A stretch of 64,000 nucleotides of DNA from Streptosporangium canum (GCF_900113865.1 NZ_FOQY01000010.1:147555-211554); one strand, 5' to 3'. Shown: positions 55,543 through 64,000, counted from the first letter of the stretch. Translations and numbers: made by a program. Notes: a model not told the origin generated them from the letters alone.

Positions 55543-55664
55543 CGCATCACCGCCTTGTACGCAGGGGAGGACATCGGGAGGGAGACCGCTTCCGGGCGCG
55601 AAGGGCGGACCCAGCCGTTGCCGGGCTCCGTGCCCACCGGGTCCGCTGTGAGTCCGGACGACAT
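55539..55664 (-). CDS. 41-residue small protein coupled to hutI
   Basis: ATG 55664 has AGGAGA 8 bases upstream and opens MSSGLTADPVGTEPGNGWVR, ending SSPAYKAVMR. Its TGA overlaps the hutI ATG as ATGA, so the ribosome site of hutI is this ORF. Codon use is GC-rich at third positions. It has one Trp and many Pro/Gly, no membrane helix, no Cys. Either a microprotein in histidine catabolism or a coupling ORF; no family is recognised. Confidence 0.5.
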   Translation of the reverse strand: MSSGLTADPVGTEPGNGWVRPSRPEAVSLPMSSPAYKAVMR

Positions 55665-56416
55665 TGGGGGGTCTCCTGCTCTCATCCGCATATCGTGGTG
55701 CGGCGACAGTATCGCCGGGATCATGATCAGGCGATTTCAGTTCAGTTACGTTATTTCACAAGTGAGCTCGCTGTACAGGCTAATTGGGAAGAACGCCGCT
55801 TCGCCGTAACCACATCCGACGTACCGGTTCCACGGCCATATCCGGCCTCAAGTGTGTTTTCGCAGCTCGGACCACTTATTTCACGCCTGCAACAGCAGTC
55901 TCCGAGACAACTTGCACCCTAAAATCTCGGTAGATTTGCCTTATGGTAGCAATCCAAACCTCGGCCGACCACTGTCACTTTTGGGGCCTTTGTACGGGTT
56001 TCGCGCTTCACCAGTCCAGCCCACGAAGCCCCTCTCCGGCAAGCTCGCTCATTGAAATACGGCTCCCGATCCACCTAGCCTGACAAGAGGCCGTAGGGGG
56101 TCGCGGCGCCCCGGCCCTCCCCGCCGGCCCGCAGGGGCCGGGCGCCGCCGCGGCGCCGTACACGACCCGCGATCAGTGGCGAACGTCTCCCCGGCGACGA
56201 AGGGGGACGGCGGGCGCGGCCGTGCTGTTCCGGCCCCTCCCGCGGGCGGCCCCAGCACCGGGAAGACCCTCGGCGTGGGCGGCGGCGCCGGTCGGCCGAG
56301 CCCCGATCCGGGGCCGCCGGACCTGTGAGCGAAACCACCCCGCAGCCCACCCGAAATAGGCCCTAAGCAGGACGTTCAGTGTAATCTTTCGTGCGAGCTA
56401 TCTACAGGCCGCACGC
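55665..56416. other. 750-bp intergenic region, first half unusually AT-rich
   Basis: Positions about 55720-56080 are much more AT-rich than the rest of the window and hold no good ORF. From about 56090 to 56330 the sequence turns very GC-rich and self-complementary (for example GGGGCCGGGCGCCGCCGCGG near 56132). The last 60 bases hold TGTAAT and TATCTA elements that can form the stressosome promoter. It must contain the promoters of hutI's small ORF and of the rsbR operon. No tRNA or recognised RNA is seen. Confidence 0.5.
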
Positions 56417-57292
56417 ATGGGAGTTACCTTGTCCGTCCACGCGGACGCCGGTCGGCGTCGCATCGAAGAACTGCTTCAGGAGAACGAGGAACCCGTCTTC
56501 AAGCGCTGGCTGGAGATCGCCGGTTCCTCCTCCAACGGCCATGTGGACCGCGGCAGCCTGGTCGGCCAGCTCCGCGAGCTCTACCAGGCCCTGCGCCAGT
56601 CGTTCGGCGAGTCCTCCGACTCCAGCGACCTGCGCGGACTGCTCGCCGAGCTCTCCCGGTCCCGGGCCCGCCAGGGCTTCACGCCCACCGAGACCGCCAT
56701 AGTGGTGTTCGGGCTCAAGGAGGCGCTCTACGAGATCGTCGAGAACGACGGCTCTCCCGAGGCCCTGCGAGGTTTCGTCTGGTTCTCCCGGGTCATTGAC
56801 GAGCTTGGGCTCTTCACGATGGAGAGCTACGCCGCGGCCAGGGAGAGGATCATCATCGACCAAGCCGAACAGCTCCTGGAGCTCTCCACCCCGGTGGTCA
56901 AGCTCTGGGAGGGCATCGTCGCGGTGCCGCTCGTCGGCACGCTCGACTCGGCCAGGACCCAGGTGGTGATGGAGAAACTGCTGCAGACGCTGGTGGACAC
57001 CGGCTCCGAGCACGCGGTCATCGACATCACCGGCGTGCCCGCGGTCGACACCCAGGTCGCCCAGCACCTGCTCAAGACCGTAGTGGCGGCGCGGCTGATG
57101 GGCGCGGAGTGCGTGATCTCCGGCATCCGCCCGCAGATCGCCCACACCATCGTCACCCTCGGCATCGAGTTCGGCGACATCGTGACGAAGGCCTCACTGG
57201 CCGACGCGCTCGCGCACGCGCTGCGGCAGAGCGGCATCGAGTTCGTCAAGCACAGGGGGACCCGCATCGCCGTACGGACCGTGGAGGAATGA
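56417..57292 (+). CDS. rsbR: stressosome sensor RsbR paralogue
   Basis: 291 residues (287 from the TTG at 56429, which has GGGAG 6 bases upstream, while ATG 56417 has no ribosome site). A helical N-terminal RsbRD-type domain (about 8-150) precedes a linker and a STAS domain (about 160-280). The STAS domain has VIDITGVPAVDTQVAQHLL with Thr212 and CVISGIRPQIAHTIVTLGI with Thr244, positions that correspond to the phosphorylated Thr pair of Bacillus RsbRA. It forms the stressosome with RsbS and receives phosphate from RsbT. Its stop overlaps rsbS. Confidence 0.9.
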   Translation: MGVTLSVHADAGRRRIEELLQENEEPVFKRWLEIAGSSSNGHVDRGSLVGQLRELYQALRQSFGESSDSSDLRGLLAELSRSRARQGFTPTETAIVVFGLKEALYEIVENDGSPEALRGFVWFSRVIDELGLFTMESYAAARERIIIDQAEQLLELSTPVVKLWEGIVAVPLVGTLDSARTQVVMEKLLQTLVDTGSEHAVIDITGVPAVDTQVAQHLLKTVVAARLMGAECVISGIRPQIAHTIVTLGIEFGDIVTKASLADALAHALRQSGIEFVKHRGTRIAVRTVEE

Positions 57293-57672
57293 TGGACCGC
57301 GTGCCCGTCCTCAAACTCGGGGACATCCTCATCGTCTCCATCCAGATCGACCTCCAGGACCAGAGCGTGCTCGCGCTCCAGGAGGACCTGGCGGACCGGG
57401 TGGTCGCGACCGGCGCCCGAGGGGTGATCATCGACATCACCGCCGTGGAGATCGTCGACTCGTTCATCGGACGCATGCTGGCCACCATCGCCGCGATCTC
57501 CCGGATGCTCGACGCCGAGACGGTCGTCGTCGGGATGCGGCCCGCGGTGGCGATCACCCTTGTGGAGCTGGGCCTCTCCCTCGGCGGCGTGCGCACCGCC
57601 CTCAACCTGGAGAAGGGCGTCGCGCTGCTGAACCACCTCGATGGCGCGCAGATCGTCACGGCCGCCCAGTGA
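57289..57672 (+). CDS. rsbS: stressosome scaffold RsbS
   Basis: 127 residues. ATG 57289 overlaps the rsbR stop (ATGA); GGAGG is within the end of rsbR. It is a single STAS domain: VLKLGDILIVSIQIDLQDQS, then GVIIDITAVEIVDSFIGRML with Ser58, which aligns with the RsbT-phosphorylated Ser59 of Bacillus RsbS, and VVGMRPAVAITLVELGLSLG. Length and motifs are normal. Its stop overlaps rsbT (GTGA). Confidence 0.94.
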   Translation: MMDRVPVLKLGDILIVSIQIDLQDQSVLALQEDLADRVVATGARGVIIDITAVEIVDSFIGRMLATIAAISRMLDAETVVVGMRPAVAITLVELGLSLGGVRTALNLEKGVALLNHLDGAQIVTAAQ

Positions 57673-58070
57673 CGACCTTCGACGAGCTGCCCATCAAGAG
57701 CAACAGCGACGTCGTCCTGGTGCGCCAGCATGTCAGGACCGCCGCCGTGGACGTTGGGCTCTCCCTCGTCGACCAGACGAAGGTGGTGACCGCGGCCAGC
57801 GAGCTGGCCCGCAACGCCCTCGTCTACGCGGGAGGAGGGCAGGTGCGGATCGAGATCGTGAACAACGGCATACGGAAGGGCCTGCGGCTGGCCTTCAGCG
57901 ACACCGGGCCCGGCATCCCCGACATCCCGCAGGCGCTCACCGACGGGTGGACCACCGGCGGCGGTCTCGGACTCGGGCTCAGCGGCTCCCGCCGCCTGGT
58001 CGACGAGTTCGACCTGCAGTCGGCTCCCGGTGAGGGCACGCTGATCACGGTGACGAAATGGGCAAGGTGA
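57669..58070 (+). CDS. rsbT: stressosome kinase RsbT
   Basis: 133 residues of the GHKL Ser/Thr kinase type. The N-box is ASELARNALVYAGGG (about 43-57), then FSDTGPGIPD (G1) and GGGLGLGLSGSRRLVDEF (G2). It phosphorylates RsbR and RsbS and is released under stress to switch on an effector phosphatase. It starts at the overlapping GTG of the rsbS stop and its own end overlaps the next gene by 13 bp. Confidence 0.94.
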   Translation: MTTFDELPIKSNSDVVLVRQHVRTAAVDVGLSLVDQTKVVTAASELARNALVYAGGGQVRIEIVNNGIRKGLRLAFSDTGPGIPDIPQALTDGWTTGGGLGLGLSGSRRLVDEFDLQSAPGEGTLITVTKWAR

Positions 58071-59071
58071 TCCGTTCCCAGAACGACACCTGGACGAGGG
58101 CCGAGGACGCGAGCGCGATCGGCGCCCTCCGCCGTAGCGCCGTCATGCTCGCCGAGGACCGGGGGTTCGACGAGGAGGACGCCGGCCGGGTGGCCGTCGC
58201 GGTGAGCGAGGCCGCCTCGAACCTGGTCAAACACGCCGTCGAAGGGGTCATGCTGATCCGTCCCCATCCCGAACTGGACTCGGCGATAGAGGTCATCGCG
58301 ATCGACCGGGGGCCCGGCATGCGCGACGTCTCCCGCGCCCTGCGCGACGGCTACTCCACGGCGGGCACCCTCGGCATCGGCCTGGGCGGCATCGCGCGGA
58401 TGACGAGCGGTTACGAGGTTCATTCCATGCCCGGCCGGGGCACTGTGCTCGGCATGTACTTCACCGCCCGTGACGCCCCGCGCCCCGCGTCGCGCGTGAG
58501 CGGCCTGACCCGGCCGATCGGCGAGGAGATCGTCTGCGGCGACGCGTTCGTGGTCGCCGAGCACGACGCCACGACGACCGTGATGCTCTGTGACGGGCTC
58601 GGCCACGGCAGCCTGGCCGCCCACGCCTCCCAGGAGGCCGTGCGGCTGTTCCTCCAGCACACCGACCTCCCCCCGGTCACCGTCCTGGAACGGATCCACC
58701 TCGGGCTCGGCTCGACCAGGGGCGGCGCGGTCGCCGTGGCCCGGGTCGACCGGGCGGCGGGCACGGTGAGCTTCGCCGGACTCGGCAACGTCTCGGCGTG
58801 GATCGCGCACCAGGAGGGCCGCCAGGGAATGATCTCGGTGCCGGGCATCGCCGGCCACAAGGCGCGCACGCTGCGCCAGTACGAATACGCGGTGCCCCAG
58901 CACAGCATGATCGTGCTCCATTCCGACGGGCTCTCCGAGCGCTGGGACATCACCTCCTACCCCGGGCTCGTCGCACGTCCCCCCTCCGTCGTCGCCGCCA
59001 CGCTGCTGCGCGACGCGGGGACCCGCAGGGACGACGCCTGCGTGGTCGCGATGAGGCCGTGGACGTCATGA
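58058..59071 (+). CDS. fused RsbT/W-like ATPase and PP2C (RsbX-like) phosphatase
   Basis: 337 residues. Residues about 10-140 form a GHKL ATPase with VAVSEAASNLVKHAVEG (N-box), IDRGPGMRD and TAGTLGIGLGGIARM. Residues about 160-335 form a SpoIIE/PP2C domain with GDAFVV, MLCDGLGHGSLAAHAS and VLHSDGLSERWD, whose Asp bind Mn/Mg. RsbX-type enzymes dephosphorylate the stressosome and reset it. The N-terminal ATPase part may be an extra kinase or pseudokinase. The gene overlaps rsbT and the downstream kinase gene. Confidence 0.88.
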   Translation: MGKVIRSQNDTWTRAEDASAIGALRRSAVMLAEDRGFDEEDAGRVAVAVSEAASNLVKHAVEGVMLIRPHPELDSAIEVIAIDRGPGMRDVSRALRDGYSTAGTLGIGLGGIARMTSGYEVHSMPGRGTVLGMYFTARDAPRPASRVSGLTRPIGEEIVCGDAFVVAEHDATTTVMLCDGLGHGSLAAHASQEAVRLFLQHTDLPPVTVLERIHLGLGSTRGGAVAVARVDRAAGTVSFAGLGNVSAWIAHQEGRQGMISVPGIAGHKARTLRQYEYAVPQHSMIVLHSDGLSERWDITSYPGLVARPPSVVAATLLRDAGTRRDDACVVAMRPWTS

Positions 59072-60756
59072 CGGGCGAGATGACCGGCGACGAGCTGATC
59101 CGGATCCGGGTCCTGAACGACCAGGACGTGTTCGCCATGCGCAAGCTGGGCCGCGAGGCGGCGGAGGCCGTCGGTCTGGACGCCCAGGACCAGATCCGGG
59201 TGGCCACGGCGCTGAGCGAGATCGGGCGGGAGGTTCTGAGCGAGGGCGCCGGCGCGTCCGCCGCCTTCCTGCTCGGACACGACAGCCTGATCGTCACGCT
59301 CGACCTGTCGGCGACGGCCGACCTCCGTCCGACGGACGGCGTGACGCTGGCGGGGCGTCTCGTCGACGTGATCGAGCTGGATCCCGTCACGGGACGGATA
59401 ACCATGCTCAAACGGCTCCCGGCGGGCCGCCCCAGGCCCTCGGCGGAGGAGATCCGCGCCAGGCTGACCAAGCTGACCCCCGCCACCGCCCTCGACGAGC
59501 TGCGCCAGCAGAACCGCGAGCTCGCCGCCACCCTGGAGGAGGTCCTGCAGCTCAACACCGAGCTGCAGGAGACCAACCAGGGCGTGCTCGCCCTGTACAA
59601 CCAGCTTTCGGAGGAGCTGGAGGAGACCAACCGCGGAGTCGTGGCACTGTACGCGGAGCTGGACGGGAAGTCCGCGCAGCTACGGGAGGCGAGCGACGCC
59701 AAGAACCGGTTCTGGGCCACGGTCAGCCATGAGCTGCGCACCCCGCTCAACTCGATCATCGGCCTGGTCCGCCTCCTGGTGGGGCCCGGCGGGGATCCGC
59801 TGGCGGAGGAGCAGCTCCACCAGATCCAGCTCATCGGCTCCTCGGCGGAGACCCTGCTGTCACTGGTGAGCGAGCTGCTCGACATGGCCAAGGCCGAGGC
59901 AGGGCGGCTCGCCCCGCAGCCGGCCGTGGTGGACCTGGTGGCGCTGGCCGAGCGGATGCGCATGACGCTCCGTCCCACCGGCGGCACCGACGTCACGCTC
60001 TCGGTGAAGGTCTCCGAGCAGGCGGCCGAACTGTTCGTGGACGAGGTGATGCTCACCCGGATCCTGCGCAACCTGCTGTCCAACGGACTGAAGTTCACCG
60101 AGGAGGGCGAGGTCCGCCTGGATGTCGACCTCGACGCCGGCACCCACGAGGTGGTCTTCACGGTGACCGACACCGGGATCGGCGTCCCGGAGGAGCACCT
60201 GGAGCGCGTCTTCGAGGAGTTCTTCCAGGTGCCGGGGCCCATCCAGGTCCGGACGAAGGGCACCGGGCTCGGCCTGCCGTACGCCCGGCGCCTGGCCCAG
60301 GCGATGGGCGGCTCGCTCCAGCTGTCCAGCGCCTCCGGTGCGGGCACCACGGCCGTCCTGCGGCTGCCCCACCGGTACGACGGGGCCCCGGTGATCGGCC
60401 GGGTGCTCATCGCCGACGACGACGAGGAGTTCCGCCACACGATCCGGCAGATGCTCACCGGCTTCGCCGCCCACATCGACGAGGCTCCCGACGGGCTGGT
60501 CGCGCTGGAGGCGATGACGGCGAACCCGCCGGATGTCGCGCTGGTGGACCTGCTGATGCCCCGGCTCGACGGCGCGGCGCTGATCCAGCGGATGGCCGAC
60601 GACCAGCGGCTACGTGAAGTGCCGGTGCTCGTGGTGACCGTCGCCACCTCCAGCCACTACCCGCGGGAGGCCAGTACGGTGATCTCCAAACACGGGCTGC
60701 GCAGGGAGACCCTGCTGGAGGCGGTACGGAACGTGCTGGAGCACCACGATGAATGA
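59068..60756 (+). CDS. hybrid sensor histidine kinase with degenerate ATPase-like head and C-terminal receiver
   Basis: 562 residues from the ATG overlapping the preceding stop. Residues 1-115 resemble an RsbT/W-type domain that keeps the helix RVATALSEIGREVL but no usable nucleotide site. A coiled coil follows (about 140-210; repeated QETNQGVLALY / EETNRGVVALY). The kinase core has FWATVSHELRTPLNS with His221, the N-box RILRNLLSNGLKF (331-343), VTDTGIGVPEEH and GTGLGLPYARRL. A receiver domain (about 445-560) has the acidic Asp450-452 and phosphoacceptor Asp494. There is no membrane segment, so sensing is cytosolic, probably by the head. It overlaps the next gene by 8 bp. Confidence 0.9.
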   Translation: MTGEMTGDELIRIRVLNDQDVFAMRKLGREAAEAVGLDAQDQIRVATALSEIGREVLSEGAGASAAFLLGHDSLIVTLDLSATADLRPTDGVTLAGRLVDVIELDPVTGRITMLKRLPAGRPRPSAEEIRARLTKLTPATALDELRQQNRELAATLEEVLQLNTELQETNQGVLALYNQLSEELEETNRGVVALYAELDGKSAQLREASDAKNRFWATVSHELRTPLNSIIGLVRLLVGPGGDPLAEEQLHQIQLIGSSAETLLSLVSELLDMAKAEAGRLAPQPAVVDLVALAERMRMTLRPTGGTDVTLSVKVSEQAAELFVDEVMLTRILRNLLSNGLKFTEEGEVRLDVDLDAGTHEVVFTVTDTGIGVPEEHLERVFEEFFQVPGPIQVRTKGTGLGLPYARRLAQAMGGSLQLSSASGAGTTAVLRLPHRYDGAPVIGRVLIADDDEEFRHTIRQMLTGFAAHIDEAPDGLVALEAMTANPPDVALVDLLMPRLDGAALIQRMADDQRLREVPVLVVTVATSSHYPREASTVISKHGLRRETLLEAVRNVLEHHDE

Positions 60757-62344
60757 GGGATCGGCCACCGTACTGGTCGTGGACGACACGCCGACCAAGC
60801 TCTACATCCTGTCCAGCTGGCTGCGGCGCTCGGGACACGAGGTCGTGCAGGCCACCGGCGGCCTGGAGGCGCTCGCCAAGGTCAGGGAGCTCCGGCCGGA
60901 CCTGGTCGTCCTCGACGTACGGCTGCCCGACATGAGCGGCTACGAGGTCTGCGAGCGGATCAAGGCGGATGCGGCGACCTCCTCGATACCGGTCATCCAG
61001 ATCTCCGGGGCGGCGATCACCCCCGCCGACCGGGCCCAGGGGCTCGAACGCGGCGCCGACGCCTACCTGGCGGAGCCGGTCGAGCCCGACGAGTTCGCCG
61101 CGACGGTCGAGGCCACGCTGCGCTACTACCGGGCGCGGCAGCGGGCCGAGCGGATGGCCGAGCGGCTGGCGGCCCTCACCCAGGTCAGCCTGGCGATGAA
61201 CTCCTGCGACACCTTCGAGGGACTCCTCGCCACGGCCGTCGAAGGCGCCTCCCGGATCCTCGGCAGGCGCGCGGGCGTGCTCGCCCTGCCGCCGGACGGC
61301 CGGACCCGCAGGTTCGCCGCCCTCCCCCCGGAGGGCATCGCCGTCTCCAAGTCCGCGGCGCCGGACACCCTGCTCAGGCTGAGCGCGATGTCCCTGGGCA
61401 ACACGGCCGGAACGGAGGTCTTCACGGTCCCGGGCAGCGACTGGGCGGAGCTGATGCCGGACGCGGAGACCCTCGGCGACGCCTCAGCGGTGATCTGCCG
61501 CACCAAGATCGGCAGGCCGCCCGTCTACCTCGGGGTGGACGCGGTCCCGCCCCTCGACGCGGACGAGTTCAACGTCCTGCGCCAGCTCGGCCAGGCCCTG
61601 GCCCTCTCGGTGGACGCCCTGCGCGCCTACGCCGAGGAGCACGCGATCGCCCTCACCCTGCAGCGCAGCCTTCTTCCCGCGCGGATCCCGGAGACGCCCG
61701 GGCTGTCGATCAGCTGGCGATACCAGCCGGCCGTCGACAACATCGAGGTCGGCGGTGACTTCTACGAGGTCCTGCGGCTGGGCGATCAGGTGCTCATCGC
61801 CATCGGCGACGTCCAGGGGCACTCTCTGCTCGCCGCGACGGTCATGGCCGAGCTCCGTCACGCGCTGCGCGCCTCCCTCATCGGCACGGTGGACCTGGGC
61901 GTGTCCATGGCCCTGCTCAACAACGTGCTGCGGCGCTACCACCCCGGCATGACCGCCACCGTGTGCCTGACACTCATCTCCCCGGCGACAGGGGAGATGG
62001 AGGTGGCCAACGCGGGCCACATCCCGCCTCTGATCATCGGCGACGGTACGGTCCACTACCACGACCTGGGCAACCTGCTGCTGGGCGTGGCCGAGGAGAC
62101 CTACCGGGTCGACCGGCTGACCCTGCCGGAGAGAGGGACGGTGCTGCTGTTCACCGACGGGCTCATCGAGGACCGCGACAAGCTGCTCGACGAGAGCCTG
62201 GAGATCGTCCGGCAGCTGGCGGAGGTCGTGGAAGGCGATCTGGAGCTCTTCTGCGACCGGCTCATCAAGCAGTTCGGCGCCCGGGAGGACGACGTGGCGC
62301 TCGTGGCGTTCCGCCGCGAGGCGCCCGGGACGGGCTCTTCCTGA
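60749..62344 (+). CDS. receiver-GAF-PP2C phosphatase (RsbU/RsbP-like response regulator)
   Basis: 531 residues. The receiver domain (1-125) has Asp12-Asp13 and phosphoacceptor Asp56, but the conserved Lys of the K-P motif is Glu in AYLAEPVEPDEF. A GAF-type region (about 150-295) and a SpoIIE/PP2C domain follow: TLQRSLLPARIPETPGLSIS, VGGDFYEVLRLGDQVLIAIG, DVQGHSLLAATVMAELRHAL and FTDGLIED. It is the likely output of the operon, dephosphorylating an anti-anti-sigma factor elsewhere. It is the last gene, followed by a 230-bp gap before hflX. Confidence 0.9.
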   Translation: MNEGSATVLVVDDTPTKLYILSSWLRRSGHEVVQATGGLEALAKVRELRPDLVVLDVRLPDMSGYEVCERIKADAATSSIPVIQISGAAITPADRAQGLERGADAYLAEPVEPDEFAATVEATLRYYRARQRAERMAERLAALTQVSLAMNSCDTFEGLLATAVEGASRILGRRAGVLALPPDGRTRRFAALPPEGIAVSKSAAPDTLLRLSAMSLGNTAGTEVFTVPGSDWAELMPDAETLGDASAVICRTKIGRPPVYLGVDAVPPLDADEFNVLRQLGQALALSVDALRAYAEEHAIALTLQRSLLPARIPETPGLSISWRYQPAVDNIEVGGDFYEVLRLGDQVLIAIGDVQGHSLLAATVMAELRHALRASLIGTVDLGVSMALLNNVLRRYHPGMTATVCLTLISPATGEMEVANAGHIPPLIIGDGTVHYHDLGNLLLGVAEETYRVDRLTLPERGTVLLFTDGLIEDRDKLLDESLEIVRQLAEVVEGDLELFCDRLIKQFGAREDDVALVAFRREAPGTGSS

Positions 62345-62576
62345 TTCCGCGCCGCACGTCCCCGCGCGGGACCTGATCCGCGTGCCCTGTCCGAGGCCTG
62401 ATCCGCGCAAGGTCTGATCCGCGCGGCCCCATGCTCCCGCGCGCCGCGCGTCCCCGCGCCGCCGGGGCCCCGATCCACCGACCCTGTATCCACCGGACCC
62501 GTAACGAGGCCACGCCCCACCGTGCCGGTCCCTGAGCGGGAACGTGGTACGGCGAGGCGTGGCGGGGCGACCGCTC

Positions 62577-64000
62577 TCAGACGGTCTCGACCGGCTTGGC
62601 GGTCTTCTCCAGTTCGGCGAAGAGGCCGGGCAGGACCCTGGCGTGCAGGATCGTGCCGTCCTCGGTGTGCTCGACCCCGAGGACCTCGCCCTCCTTGTGC
62701 GCCCGGGAGATCAGGTCACCGCGCTGGTAGGGCACCAGCAGCCTGACCTCCTGGTCGAAGCGGGGCAGCTCGCGCTCGATGACGGCCAGCAGCTCGTCGA
62801 TCCCGGCGCCGGTGCGGGCCGAGACCACGACGGTGTGCTTCTCGCGCGCGGTCAGCTGGGCCAGCACCACCGGGTCGGCGACGTCGGCCTTGTTGATGAC
62901 CACGATCTCCGGGATGTCCCGGGCTCCCTCGATGTCGGCGACCACCTCTCGCACGGCGGCGAGCTGTGACTCCGGGTCGGGGTGCGAGCCGTCGACCACG
63001 TGCAGGATCAGGTCGGCGTCGCCGACCTCCTCCAGCGTGGAGCGGAAGGCCTCGACGAGCTGGTGGGGCAGGTGCCGGACGAATCCGACGGTGTCGGCCA
63101 GCGTGAACAGACGGCCTTCGGGCGTGTGGGCCCGGCGGACGGTCGGGTCCAGCGTGGCGAACAGGGAGTCCTCGACCAGCACTCCTGCCCCGGTCAGCCG
63201 GTTCAGCAGCGAGGACTTGCCCGCGTTGGTGTAGCCGGCGATGGCCACGGCCGGAACCTCGCGCTCCTGCCGCCGCGCCCGCTTGGTCACGCGCGAGGTG
63301 GTCATCTCGATGATCTGGCGGCGCAGCTTGGCCATCCGCTCGCGGATCCGGCGGCGGTCCAGCTCGATCTTCGTCTCACCGGGACCGCGGCCACCCATGC
63401 CGACGCCGCCCGCGGCGCGACCGCCGACCTGGCGGGACAGGTTGCCACCCCAGCCGCGCAGTCGCGGCAGCAGGTAGTTGAGCTGTGCGAGCTCCACCTG
63501 GGCCTTGCCCTCGCGGCTCTTGGCGTGCTGGGCGAAGATGTCGAGGATCAGCATGGTCCGGTCGATGACCTTGACCTTGACGACCTCCTCGAGCTGGCGG
63601 AGCTGGCCGGGGCTCAGCTCACCGTCGCAGACGACGGTGTCGGCGCCGGTGGCGGAGACGATGTCGGCGAGCTCCTGCGCCTTGCCCGAGCCGATGTAGG
63701 TGGCCGTGTCGGGCTTCTGGCGGCGCTGGATCACACCTTCCAGCACCTCCGAGCCCGCGGTCTCGGCGAGCAGTTTCAGTTCGAGGAGTGAGTTCTCGGC
63801 GTCGGTCGCCGTGCCCGAGGTCCAGACGCCGACCAGAACGACCCGCTCAAGTCGCAGCTGGCGGTATTCGACCTCGGTGACGTCCTCAAGCTCCGTGGAG
63901 AGCCCCGCGACCCGGCGTAGCGCCTGGCGTTCGGCCAGGTCCATCTCACCGATGCCGGGCAGGTCGTCGAACTGGTCAATGTCCAGCGGCTCACGAGTGT
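62577..64000 (-). CDS. hflX: ribosome-dissociating GTPase HflX (N terminus outside the window)
   Basis: The frame is open to the window edge on the minus strand (upstream residues TREPLDIDQFDDLPGIGE precede the internal ATG 63944), so the first residues are missing; about 473 are present. The HflX N-domain includes ELLAETAGSEVLEGVIQRRQ-like and KPDTATYIGSGKAQELADIV. The linker GGRAAGGVGMGGRGPGETKI and the GTPase motifs AGYTNAGKSSLLN (G1), DTVGFVRHLP (G3), INKADVAD (G4) and SARTGAGIDE (G5) follow. HflX splits stalled ribosomes under heat or antibiotic stress. Confidence 0.95.
   Translation of the reverse strand, partial: TREPLDIDQFDDLPGIGEMDLAERQALRRVAGLSTELEDVTEVEYRQLRLERVVLVGVWTSGTATDAENSLLELKLLAETAGSEVLEGVIQRRQKPDTATYIGSGKAQELADIVSATGADTVVCDGELSPGQLRQLEEVVKVKVIDRTMLILDIFAQHAKSREGKAQVELAQLNYLLPRLRGWGGNLSRQVGGRAAGGVGMGGRGPGETKIELDRRRIRERMAKLRRQIIEMTTSRVTKRARRQEREVPAVAIAGYTNAGKSSLLNRLTGAGVLVEDSLFATLDPTVRRAHTPEGRLFTLADTVGFVRHLPHQLVEAFRSTLEEVGDADLILHVVDGSHPDPESQLAAVREVVADIEGARDIPEIVVINKADVADPVVLAQLTAREKHTVVVSARTGAGIDELLAVIERELPRFDQEVRLLVPYQRGDLISRAHKEGEVLGVEHTEDGTILHARVLPGLFAELEKTAKPVETV

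Noticed and set aside
55695-55922. 75-codon plus-strand ORF in the AT-rich region
   Set aside because: Codon use is unlike the genome and no ribosome site is visible.

Overview
The window is high-GC DNA with strong GC bias at third codon positions, frequent GTG/TTG starts and many 4-bp stop/start overlaps. It looks like a filamentous actinomycete chromosome. The hrcA-dnaJ-rsmE-HIT-phoH-ybeY-CBS-era-leuA order, the RAMA, DUF397 and DUF2630 families and the chitinase suggest the Streptosporangiales (Streptosporangium/Nonomuraea-like); that placement is inference from gene content only. No rRNA, tRNA, CRISPR array, complete insertion sequence or prophage was found.

Region 1 (1-5.2 kb) is metabolic and regulatory: the end of an APC permease, a 29-codon ORF overlapping an acetamidase/formamidase, a convergent oxidoreductase/epimerase pair, and a YrdB-like membrane gene divergent from a TetR regulator with a multi-site operator between them. 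Region 2 (5.4-9.8 kb) is accessory: a large DUF262/DUF1524/RAMA protein resembling modification-dependent restriction enzymes, then an ATPase, XRE-HTH and DUF397 triad. Region 3 (9.8-16.4 kb) holds a MarR/FUSC efflux pair, a remnant of an ohr gene, a MerR-sliding clamp fusion with a TPR partner, and leuA with a leader peptide and two competing hairpins. Region 4 (16.4-21.6 kb) has a lipoprotein, a membrane protein coupled to a membrane-anchored amino-acid-binding protein, and a divergent membrane kinase-like protein that has lost key catalytic residues.

Region 5 (21.7-49 kb) is the conserved actinobacterial housekeeping block, mostly on the minus strand: era, a cytidine-deaminase-like gene, CBS/CNNM protein, ybeY, phoH, HIT, rsmE, dnaJ, hrcA (with CIRCE), hemW, lepA, then rpsT (plus strand) and holA. 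It is interrupted between the deaminase-like gene and the CBS gene by about 5.5 kb of accessory genes (serine hydrolase, HTH regulator, membrane LuxR, DUF4097-like, lipoprotein). Other insertions on the plus strand are an ECF sigma/membrane pair, DUF3097, DUF4870, a GH18 chitinase and a GH18-like protein. Region 6 (49-55.7 kb) carries comEC, comEA, degV and hutI with a coupled 41-codon ORF.

Region 7 (56.4-62.3 kb) is one tightly overlapping operon for a stressosome-type relay: RsbR, RsbS, RsbT, an ATPase-phosphatase, a hybrid histidine kinase and a receiver-GAF-PP2C phosphatase. The window ends inside hflX. The most interesting leads are the MerR-clamp fusion, the putative sensor/pseudokinase locus, the orphan RAMA restriction-like protein, the stressosome relay and the leuA attenuator.
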